Below are positions 7,620 to 14,627 of a stretch of DNA of 35,923 nt, in pieces. Source of the stretch: an uncultured Rhizobiaceae group bacterium. GTDB lineage: Bacteria > Pseudomonadota > Alphaproteobacteria > Rhizobiales > Rhizobiaceae. The first letter of the stretch is position 1. Each line of letters opens with the position of its first letter. The notes beneath the pieces are model-generated. The model worked only from the letters and a program-made list of their open reading frames with translations. It ran no database searches and was not told the origin of the DNA. The position numbers and the translations under genes are program-made. The DNA lies in assembly GCA_938030645.1 (NCBI GenBank), contig CALHHQ010000028.1, positions 1 through 35,923 of the forward strand. The letters run 5' to 3'.

Positions 7620-8858
7620 ATGACAAAACTATCTGCGAAACATTTTGATTGCGTGATTGCAGGTGGCGGATATGTCGGCCTTTCCACTGCCGTGGCTATT
7701 AAGGCATCAGCCCCGCATCTCAATATTTTGCTAGTCGACGCCGCTCCTGCAGACGCAGTGAACTCTGACGAGCGGGCATCGGCAATAGCTGCTGCTGCCA
7801 GCCGCATGTTGGATCAGCTTGGTCTATGGGCTGATCTCATAAAAGAAGCCCAACCCATCACAGAAATGATTGTCACGGACAGCAAAACATCAGACCCCGT
7901 GCGACCTGTGTTTTTGACCTTTGGCAATGCGGAAGAGCCCAAAACAAATGAGCCGTTTGCCCATATGGTGCCAAACAAAGCAATGATCAAAGCACTGCGC
8001 GCAAAGGCAGAAGAACTAAAAATCGAATTGCGGCACGGCGATACCGTTGCATCCTTTGAAACAGGCGACGTTACGACTGATGTAAAACTGGGTTCAGGGT
8101 TATCCATCAACACAAGACTGCTTATTGCAGCTGACGGCGTGCGTTCATCGCTTCGCGATCAGGCTGGCATAAAGACAGTCCGTTGGGCCTATGATCAGAT
8201 GGGCATTGTCACCACTGTTGCCCATGAACGACCACACAACGGCCGCGCAGAAGAACATTTCTTGCCCGGTGGACCATTTGCGACTTTGCCATTGACTGGA
8301 AATAGATCTTCACTGGTTTGGACAGAACCAAATGACAACGCCAAACGATTGATGGATGCAGACGATTTCACATTTGAACTGGAACTGGAAAAACGTTTTG
8401 GCCACAAACTAGGTGACATTGAAGTGGCTGGACCGCGCAAAGCATTTCCGCTGGGGTTGACGCTGGCGAGAGAGTTTGTGGCGCCACGTTTTGCATTGGT
8501 AGGTGATGCCGCACATGGCATTCATCCAATTGCAGGCCAAGGCCTTAATCTCGGTTTCAAAGACGCCGCTGCACTTGCTCAGACGATCGTGGAAGCCGAC
8601 AGGCTCGGTCTCGACATTGGTTCAATCACAACGCTCGAACGGTATCAAACCTGGCGCCGTTTCGACACAGTGCAAATGGGTGTGGTGACCGATGTGTTGA
8701 ACCGATTGTTCTCCAACGACATAGGCCCGTTGCGCATGTTGCGCACGGTCGGTCTTGGAATAGTGGATCGATTGCCAGCTCTGAAAAACAGCTTCATCAA
8801 CCAAGCCGCGGGACGTGGAAACAGCAATCCGGCACTGTTGAACGGTGAAGCTATTTAA
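7620..8858 (+). CDS. UbiH/UbiF/VisC-family FAD-dependent hydroxylase (ubiquinone biosynthesis)
   Basis: This is a 412-residue class A flavin monooxygenase. The N-terminal Rossmann motif is GGGYVG at residues 15-20. The middle DG motif is AADGVRSSLR. The third FAD motif, LVGDAAHGIHPIAGQGLNLGFKD, covers about residues 294-316. This arrangement marks the UbiH/UbiF/UbiI/COQ6 family, which hydroxylates the ubiquinone ring. Which ring carbon is attacked cannot be read from sequence, as alphaproteobacterial enzymes vary. The start ATG at 7620 has GGGA five bases upstream. Its last four bases overlap the end of the convergent cyclase gene. Confidence 0.9.
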   Translation: MTKLSAKHFDCVIAGGGYVGLSTAVAIKASAPHLNILLVDAAPADAVNSDERASAIAAAASRMLDQLGLWADLIKEAQPITEMIVTDSKTSDPVRPVFLTFGNAEEPKTNEPFAHMVPNKAMIKALRAKAEELKIELRHGDTVASFETGDVTTDVKLGSGLSINTRLLIAADGVRSSLRDQAGIKTVRWAYDQMGIVTTVAHERPHNGRAEEHFLPGGPFATLPLTGNRSSLVWTEPNDNAKRLMDADDFTFELELEKRFGHKLGDIEVAGPRKAFPLGLTLAREFVAPRFALVGDAAHGIHPIAGQGLNLGFKDAAALAQTIVEADRLGLDIGSITTLERYQTWRRFDTVQMGVVTDVLNRLFSNDIGPLRMLRTVGLGIVDRLPALKNSFINQAAGRGNSNPALLNGEAI

Positions 8859-9658
8859 CTGTCGGGATCTTTATCTCGCTTCTGGAAAAGCAAAATTATC
8901 GCCAGCATTCCAAATGTTGGAAATATGAACCATGGCGTGGTTATGCCCGAAAATAGTACATTGATAGAAAACACAAACGGTATGATCACCACTGCCAATT
9001 GAACAAGTCTGTTTTGATTGAGAAACCAGTTGAATGGTCGAATACCTTTGGTATTTCGAGGGTGATCAATTTCAGAAAAACCATCTGATTTAAGTCTGCG
9101 GACAGCATTCCCGGTAACCGTCGATTGGTTGTTGAATTTCGTTCGAACAACAAATGTGTCGATGCCCTCTTCTCCATCTTTAGCGACTTGTTCGCCAAGA
9201 TAATCAAATCCAATGGCCAATTGTTTGTGTGCAAGATCGTAAACCGACCGAGACACAAGAATACCACCTTCAGGAGCCGAGGCTTCTAAACGCGCAGCAA
9301 CGTTTACGCCTTCACCATAGAGATCATCGCCATCAACCATGACGTCACCAAGATTAATACCAACACGAAAAACCATATCACCATCGTCACCAACAGCAGC
9401 GTTTTCAGAAGCAATAGCTTCTTGAATATCAACGGCACATCGAACAGATTCAACGACCGAGGCAAACTCAGCAATAAATGCGTCGCCCCACGTATTGACC
9501 AAGCGACCATCGTATTGATCAAATTTGGCTTCAAAAATGGAGCGATAGCGCTGCAAACGATCAAACGCCTTGTCTTCATCTTGAGCCATATGTTGGCCAA
9601 ACCCAGAAACGTCCGCGCAGAAAATAGTGGTCAGCTTACGGCGTTGAGATTTGGCCAT
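8855..9658 (-). CDS. Class III adenylate/guanylate cyclase with two C-terminal membrane helices
   Basis: This 267-residue protein has a class III nucleotide cyclase domain in residues 8-172. Metal-binding Asp16 (FCADVSGF) and Asp59 (WGDA), and the transition-state pair Asn119 and Arg123 (GVNVAARLE), are present. The position normally held by the purine-selecting Lys, four residues before Asp59, is Asn55. The partner position is Asp112 (DDLYG). A linker (175-215) leads to two predicted membrane helices (about 218-236 and 241-258), an arrangement opposite to the usual N-terminal sensor. It follows carbonic anhydrase by 19 bases and is probably co-transcribed with it. Activity and product (cAMP or cGMP) cannot be settled from sequence. 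Confidence 0.87.
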   Translation of the reverse strand: MAKSQRRKLTTIFCADVSGFGQHMAQDEDKAFDRLQRYRSIFEAKFDQYDGRLVNTWGDAFIAEFASVVESVRCAVDIQEAIASENAAVGDDGDMVFRVGINLGDVMVDGDDLYGEGVNVAARLEASAPEGGILVSRSVYDLAHKQLAIGFDYLGEQVAKDGEEGIDTFVVRTKFNNQSTVTGNAVRRLKSDGFSEIDHPRNTKGIRPFNWFLNQNRLVQLAVVIIPFVFSINVLFSGITTPWFIFPTFGMLAIILLFQKRDKDPDS

Positions 9659-9677
9659 TTTGGTGAACCCCTTTCAA

Positions 9678-10382
9678 CTACCCGAACGGTTTTTCAAACT
9701 CGCCAGAATTTTCATCCATAGTCCACAACTCGCCTGACGAAATATCAAACCAAGCGCCGTGCAAGCCAATCTGTTCACGTTCCAACAAAGTGGATACGCA
9801 AGGGAATGTTTTCAAATGCTCGATGGACTGACGAATAGATTCTTCTTCCATCATCCCTTGCAACTTCTCAGCCGATTCAGCACCGGTGCACTTTAAATTC
9901 TGCGCAACAGGTTCAAGAAGTGAAATCCACTTTCCAATAAAATCACCAGGAGACAATGGCTCCATGGCTTCTCCCGTCATTTGCTGACGAAATGCCGCAA
10001 TCCCCCCACAGCGGCCATGGCCCATAACGACGATATGCTTGACGCGTAACACTTGCACTGCAAATTCAAGTGCTGCCGAAGTTCCATGATAGTCACCATT
10101 CTGCTCGTAAGGTGGCATGATGTTGGCCACATTGCGCACCACAAACATTTCACCGGGAGCTGATCCAAAAATGGTCTCTGGTGCGGAACGAGAATCACAA
10201 CAAGCGATAATCATGACATCAGGTTTTTGACCCAAACTCGCCAATTCTTCATAGCGCTCGCGCTCTCGCGACAAGCGGTTTTTTCTAAAATGAGCGTAGC
10301 CGCCCAAAAGTTTTCTGGGAAAGCCCGCGTCAACAAGTTCGCGTCGTGGCTTTTGCGCTTCGGGATCTGTGCTGTCGTTCAT
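9678..10382 (-). CDS. Beta-class carbonic anhydrase
   Basis: This 234-residue zinc enzyme interconverts CO2 and bicarbonate. The zinc ligands are Cys61 (within CCDSR, with Asp63 and Arg65 as the catalytic dyad), His122 and Cys125 (GHGRCGG). The conserved RNVAN stretch is at 83-87. The long C-terminal helix with ESIRQSIEHLKTFP and the final GAWFDISSGELW strand are typical of proteobacterial members. It lies between the Trm112-like gene (46 bases upstream) and the nucleotide cyclase (19 bases downstream), all on the minus strand. It is a soluble form with no signal peptide. Confidence 0.95.
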   Translation of the reverse strand: MNDSTDPEAQKPRRELVDAGFPRKLLGGYAHFRKNRLSRERERYEELASLGQKPDVMIIACCDSRSAPETIFGSAPGEMFVVRNVANIMPPYEQNGDYHGTSAALEFAVQVLRVKHIVVMGHGRCGGIAAFRQQMTGEAMEPLSPGDFIGKWISLLEPVAQNLKCTGAESAEKLQGMMEEESIRQSIEHLKTFPCVSTLLEREQIGLHGAWFDISSGELWTMDENSGEFEKPFG

Positions 10383-10428
10383 GATACATCCAAACTTTCA
10401 GTTCCGATGTGTTTGGCATAATTGAACT

Positions 10429-10620
10429 TCAATCGTCCAGTTCACGCGCTTCAGAAATCAAAAGAATTGGCACACCGTCGCGCACCGGATAGGCCAGCTT
10501 GGATTTCGCACAAACCAATTCTTGTGCCGCCTCATCATAAATCAAAGAAGCTTTAGAGTGTGGGCAAACCAGAAGCTCAAGCATTTTTATATCAAGAATT
10601 CGCTGAGCTTGTTCAGACAT
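10429..10620 (-). CDS. Trm112/UPF0434-family small protein
   Basis: This 63-residue protein has the family signature LLVCPHSKASLIYDEAAQELVCAKSKLAYPVRDGVPILL. Trm112-like proteins are small zinc-ribbon folds that in eukaryotes activate methyltransferases; the role in bacteria is not settled. Here only two cysteines remain (Cys19 and Cys37), so a four-cysteine zinc site cannot form. As I recall, other rhizobial members also lack these cysteines. The gene begins two bases after the LON-domain stop and is probably translated from the same message. Confidence 0.85.
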   Translation of the reverse strand: MSEQAQRILDIKMLELLVCPHSKASLIYDEAAQELVCAKSKLAYPVRDGVPILLISEARELDD

Positions 10621-10622
10621 TT

Positions 10623-11297
10623 TTATTGAAGAGTTCCAGAACTGTCACCCGTTTCCCGGGCAAGCATGACTTCTGTGATCGCAACCAAGGTTTCTGATCG
10701 TGTTTTCAAATCCGGCGCTTCCAGCAGGGCCTGCTTTTCAGCCGGACCATATGGGCTCATCATGGACAATGTGTTCACCAATGCTTCCGTGCTTGCTTCC
10801 CGCACACCATCCCAATCAGCTTCCATTTCGTTGGCCTCAAGAAATTGCTTGAACGTGGTCAACAGCCCATCCCGGTCAACAGCTTTGGCTGCTTCTTCAT
10901 TGTCCAGCAGGTCATCCGGAAATCCCTCGACCCGCCCAACACGATATCCGTTTGTATTTTCCAGTTCCTCTAATAATTGGAAGCGGCTCACGCCAGCCAA
11001 ATTGACCATCAATCGACCATCACCTGATTCTTGATAAGCAGTGATCCGCCCAAGACACCCAATTGCGCACAACGACTGAACATCAGCTTCTTGATTATCT
11101 GTATCGAATTGAGGTTGGATCATGCCAATGATCCGGTCGCCAGCCATGGCGTCATCAATCATCGCCAAATATCGTGGTTCAAAAATATTCAACGGCATGT
11201 TTCCCGCAGGCAAAAGAAGAGCGCCTGTTAAGGGAAACAAAGGCACACTTTCAGGCAAATCGGAAACCTTGGTGTAGGTCGAATTTCCAGCCTTCAT
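10623..11297 (-). CDS. LON peptidase substrate-binding-domain protein
   Basis: This 224-residue cytoplasmic protein resembles only the N-terminal substrate-binding domain of Lon; the ATPase and protease domains are absent. The domain opens with VPLFPLTGALLLPAGNMPLNIFEPRYLAMIDDAM, the characteristic PLFPL and IFEPRY pair. It continues with IGCLGRITAYQESGDGRLMVNLAGVSRF and a helical C-terminal half. The ribosome site GAGGAG precedes the ATG. Genes of this type next to a thioredoxin-TPR gene and a UPF0434 gene recur in Hyphomicrobiales. The function is unknown beyond likely peptide or protein binding. Confidence 0.9.
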   Translation of the reverse strand: MKAGNSTYTKVSDLPESVPLFPLTGALLLPAGNMPLNIFEPRYLAMIDDAMAGDRIIGMIQPQFDTDNQEADVQSLCAIGCLGRITAYQESGDGRLMVNLAGVSRFQLLEELENTNGYRVGRVEGFPDDLLDNEEAAKAVDRDGLLTTFKQFLEANEMEADWDGVREASTEALVNTLSMMSPYGPAEKQALLEAPDLKTRSETLVAITEVMLARETGDSSGTLQ

Positions 11298-11333
11298 TTC
11301 AAACTCCTCAATTCAACATGCAAAGTTATTCAA

Positions 11334-12362
11334 CTAGGAAAACAGCACAGAAGACAAAGCCCGGCGTCCTGAAACAGTTGCCGGATCCATGTTCCCCCAC
11401 GCTGCGAAAAACTCAAGCAACTTTTCTCGCGCCCCATCTTCCTCCCACTTTCGATCTGCTTTCACAATCGCGACCAATTGTTCCACCGCCTCTTCTCGAC
11501 GGCCGTGAGCATTCAAAGCAATGGCATAATCATAGCGAGCCTGATGATTGTTAGGCTCCTTTTCAGATGCTGCAGCCAAACTTGAAATATCACCAAGTTC
11601 ATTTGCTTGATCTGCCAGTTCAAGGCTCTTCACCAAAGCTGCGAGAGCGCCTTGGGTGTGATGTTCTTCAGGAATTGTCGCAACAAGTTCGCGTGCTTTG
11701 TCATGCTCACCCACGGCAAAATAACATTGCCCTATTCCTGCAAGGGCATCCACGCTACCTGGTTCTTGCGCCAACACTGAACTGTAAAGATCTGCGGCTG
11801 CACCGAAATCTTCGTCTTTCAGCAATTGGTCAGCTTCATCCAGAATCGCGTTCAAATCTGCACCGGGTGGATTTGGGTTCATGGCAGCAATTTTATCAAT
11901 GAACGCCTGAACTTCGCCAGCAGGTTTCGCACCCATAAAAGCATCCGCAGGCTTACCATCCACAAATGCCACAACAGCCGGAATGGACTGAATGCGCATT
12001 TGGCCAGCAACATCGGGGTATTTTTCAATATCCATTTTTGCCAGTGTTACAGCACCTTTCGCAGCAGCAACCGCATTTTCAATGACAGGGCCAAGTTGTT
12101 TGCAAGGACCACACCAAGGCGCCCAGAAATCAACAATCACAGGCGTTGATTTGGAAGCTTCCAACACATCAGCCATAAAGCTGTCGGTGGTAACATCTTT
12201 GATAAGTGGTCCAGCTGCGGCCTGAGCCGAAGCAGAAGGAGCAGATGGCGCACCACCAAATGAGGCGCCGGCAGACGTCGGTGTCATAGATGCACCAGCA
12301 GAAACACTGCCGCCCATCGAGTAAGACATGTTCTGTTTTGGAGGTGTCGTGTCGTCACTCAT
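11334..12362 (-). CDS. cnoX: CnoX/YbbN-like thioredoxin-TPR protein
   Basis: This 342-residue protein begins with a low-complexity Gly/Ala/Ser stretch (about 15-50). A thioredoxin domain follows with the active-site motif WCGPC at 83-87 and the cis-proline strand RIQSIPAVVAF. A C-terminal tetratricopeptide region covers about 165-340. In E. coli CnoX (YbbN) this architecture serves as a holdase that hands oxidised clients to GroEL or DnaK. The E. coli protein has lost the first active-site Cys, whereas here both are present, so redox activity is likely. The ATG at 12362 has AGGAA eight bases upstream; a TTG two codons earlier is less likely. It heads a run with the LON-domain and Trm112-like genes. 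Confidence 0.9.
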   Translation of the reverse strand: MSDDTTPPKQNMSYSMGGSVSAGASMTPTSAGASFGGAPSAPSASAQAAAGPLIKDVTTDSFMADVLEASKSTPVIVDFWAPWCGPCKQLGPVIENAVAAAKGAVTLAKMDIEKYPDVAGQMRIQSIPAVVAFVDGKPADAFMGAKPAGEVQAFIDKIAAMNPNPPGADLNAILDEADQLLKDEDFGAAADLYSSVLAQEPGSVDALAGIGQCYFAVGEHDKARELVATIPEEHHTQGALAALVKSLELADQANELGDISSLAAASEKEPNNHQARYDYAIALNAHGRREEAVEQLVAIVKADRKWEEDGAREKLLEFFAAWGNMDPATVSGRRALSSVLFS

Positions 12363-12437
12363 AATCAATTTCCTGAATTCAACGCAGTAAGCCCTGCATG
12401 CTGGGTCTAAAGTGGGGAGAAGACCGAAATTTACAAG

Positions 12438-12962
12438 TTAGATCTCTTGATCCAAATCCACAATCATCGGGTCGTGGCCACAGTTTTTTGCAAATGCAAT
12501 TAAGTCGTCGCGCCCAATAGTTGTTGTCGCATCGTTGGTTAGCGGGTGGCAATTAATCTTTTCATGACGCATCAACCTTTGATCAATAGCAAATGTCACT
12601 TTGTGTTCACGGTCATTGATCACGCCAAGCGCTGTCACGGCACCGGGAATTACGCCTAAAAATTCCAACAACGCTTCAGGCTTTCCAAAAGAGAACTTGC
12701 TCGATCCACCAAGCAATTTGTGTAGAGTTTTGAGATTGACCGCGCTGTCTTCCTCAGCAGTCAGTAGAAAATAATTTCCCTTTTTGTCCTTCAAAAACAG
12801 ATTTTTCGTGTGTCCACCTTCCATCTCTCCCCGCAAGTTCTGGGAATCTTCGACTGTAAACAAAGGTGCGTGTTCTTTGGTTTCAGTCTGAAACCCACAA
12901 TCATCAAGATATGCAAGGAGAGCATCGCGCTGCACTGGCGCGGCGGGTAGCGGGTTAGACAT
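12438..12962 (-). CDS. Aminoacyl-tRNA deacylase, YbaK/ProX family
   Basis: This is a free-standing trans-editing domain of about 174 residues, related to the INS domain of prolyl-tRNA synthetase. The signature GGHTKNLFLKDKKGNYFLLT carries the conserved Lys near the start of the domain. PGAVTALGVINDREHKVTFAIDQRLM and CHPLTNDATTTIGRDDLIAF are the C-terminal family strands. Members called ProX or PrdX hydrolyse mischarged Ala-tRNA(Pro). I chose the ATG at 12962, which has GGAA six bases upstream; ATG 12968 and TTG 12974 are also in frame. The substrate is inferred from the subfamily look, not proven. Confidence 0.88.
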   Translation of the reverse strand: MSNPLPAAPVQRDALLAYLDDCGFQTETKEHAPLFTVEDSQNLRGEMEGGHTKNLFLKDKKGNYFLLTAEEDSAVNLKTLHKLLGGSSKFSFGKPEALLEFLGVIPGAVTALGVINDREHKVTFAIDQRLMRHEKINCHPLTNDATTTIGRDDLIAFAKNCGHDPMIVDLDQEI

Positions 12963-13082
12963 GTTCATTTCCAAAGGCGTTTATGTTGCCTTGTGACTAA
13001 CACCGACCACATGTCAGCGAAAGCCTGTTTCCAATTCCTTCATACTGGCAAAACTTTCCGCCTTTTTGAGTGCATTTGCGGC

Positions 13083-13111
13083 TTGCAATCGGTTCAATGT
13101 TGGCCCATATA
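13083..13111 (+). promoter_or_regulatory. Possible sigma-70-type promoter for tRNA-Gly
   Basis: TTGCAA and CATATA are separated by 17 bases, about 34 bases before the tRNA. Each box has only partial agreement with consensus. An inverted repeat, TTGGCC-N15-GGCCAA (13100-13126), straddles the second box and the expected start. Confidence 0.35.
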
Positions 13112-13144
13112 CAGCGCGCTGGCCAACCCGGGTCAGTCGCTCGA

Positions 13145-13219
<75 letters not shown>

Positions 13220-13348
13220 ATTTTCCCGCTTTAGATCAAACGCGTTTGGACAAAGACGAGCCTTCCGTTCGCGCGTTCGCTTGAATAGCTTCCCAAATTT
13301 TTTGAAAAAAGTGTCAAATCATACAGACAAATTGCAAAATCAAATGTA

Positions 13349-13363
13349 GAACAAAACATAAAC
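13349..13363 (+). promoter_or_regulatory. Possible LexA site before the radical SAM-UdgX pair
   Basis: GAAC-N7-AAAC lies 14 bases before the start codon. The alphaproteobacterial LexA box is GTTC-N7-GTTC, which on the other strand is GAAC-N7-GAAC, so there is one mismatch. The position, overlapping the expected promoter or leader, would suit repression. Confidence 0.4.
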
Positions 13364-13376
13364 ATTTGGAAATTCG

Positions 13377-14621
13377 ATGCGCAAACTCAATCTACAAAAG
13401 AAGCTGGAAATTCTCGCAGACGCTGCGAAATACGATGCATCATGCTCTTCTTCGGGTTCCGAGCGTCGCTCTTCTGTTGGCGGCAAAGGGATTGGGTCCA
13501 CGGAAGGATCAGGAATTTGCCACGCTTACGCGCCTGACGGTCGTTGCATTTCTTTGCTGAAAATTCTTCTCACAAACTATTGCAAATATGATTGCCTTTA
13601 TTGCGTCAACCGCGTGTCCAGCAATGTACAACGCGCACGTTTCACAGTGGAAGAGGTGGTGAAACTGACGCTCGATTTCTACAAACGAAATTATATCGAA
13701 GGTCTATTTTTATCCTCCGGCATCATCCGCGATGCGGATTACACAATGGAACAGGTTGTAGAAGTCGCTCGGCAATTGCGCGAAGTGCACGACTTTCGAG
13801 GCTATATCCATCTCAAGACGATTCCAGAAGCATCTCCTGAACTGCTCGAAAAAGCGGGCCTATACGCAGACCGCCTGTCCATAAACATTGAAATGCCCAC
13901 AGAAGCGGGTTTGCAAAAACTGGCCCCCGAAAAAGATCGACCAAACATCAAACGCATGATGGCACGTTTGCGATTGAACATTGATGGTTTCAAAGAAGAA
14001 CGTGAGAAAATCCGCAAAGCGCCCAAATTCGCGCCTGCTGGCCAGTCAACCCAAATGATTGTGGGGGCAGACAATTCCGCTGACAAAGATGTGCTTTCGA
14101 CGTCAAGCACATTGTATTCAAGCTATAAAATGAAACGTGTCTATTATTCAGCGTTCAGTCCGATACCAGACGCCAACAAAGCTCTGCCTTTGATCAAACC
14201 TCCGCTTATTCGCGAGCATCGACTGTATCAAGCGGATTGGTTGTTGCGGTTTTACGGTTTCAATGTGGATGAAATCACCCGCAATCAGCCCGACGGAAAT
14301 CTGGATCTGGCCATTGATCCTAAACTCTCCTGGGCGCTCGCCAACCGTCACTGGTTTCCAGTGGATGTGAACACAGCTTCAAAAGAAATATTGCTACGTA
14401 TTCCCGGAATTGGCAGCAAGGCCGTGGGAAAAATTTTGTCTGCGCGCCGTTACCAGAGGCTAAGGCTCGAAGACGTCACACGCCTGTCCAATGGAGTAAA
14501 AAAAGCGATGCCATTTATGATTGCAGAAAACTGGCAACCGGGCGCTTTGACAGACAGTCCAAACTTGCGCGAACGATTTTTACCGCCACCAAAACAACTG
14601 TCCTTGTTTTCTACAACATAA
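13377..14621 (+). CDS. Putative DNA modification/repair radical SAM protein
   Basis: This 414-residue protein has the radical SAM cluster motif C-x3-C-x2-C at Cys69, Cys73 and Cys76 (NYCKYDCLYC). It is preceded by the family region ICHAYAPDGRCISLLKILLTN. Conserved downstream parts are LFLSSGIIR, GYIHLKTIP and RLSINIEMPT. A helix-hairpin-helix (VNTASKEILLRIPGIGSKAVGKIL, about 328-352) suggests DNA contact. This family is nearly always next to a UdgX-type gene, as here, but its reaction is not established. The ATG has GGAA six bases upstream, and a LexA-like site lies close by. The next gene starts six bases after the stop. Confidence 0.9.
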   Translation: MRKLNLQKKLEILADAAKYDASCSSSGSERRSSVGGKGIGSTEGSGICHAYAPDGRCISLLKILLTNYCKYDCLYCVNRVSSNVQRARFTVEEVVKLTLDFYKRNYIEGLFLSSGIIRDADYTMEQVVEVARQLREVHDFRGYIHLKTIPEASPELLEKAGLYADRLSINIEMPTEAGLQKLAPEKDRPNIKRMMARLRLNIDGFKEEREKIRKAPKFAPAGQSTQMIVGADNSADKDVLSTSSTLYSSYKMKRVYYSAFSPIPDANKALPLIKPPLIREHRLYQADWLLRFYGFNVDEITRNQPDGNLDLAIDPKLSWALANRHWFPVDVNTASKEILLRIPGIGSKAVGKILSARRYQRLRLEDVTRLSNGVKKAMPFMIAENWQPGALTDSPNLRERFLPPPKQLSLFSTT

Positions 14622-14627
14622 GGTCGA

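Noticed and set aside
13238..13249. CAAACGCGTTTG palindrome after tRNA-Gly as a terminator
   Set aside because: The perfect 12-base palindrome has no loop and no T tract, so it is unlikely to terminate transcription.
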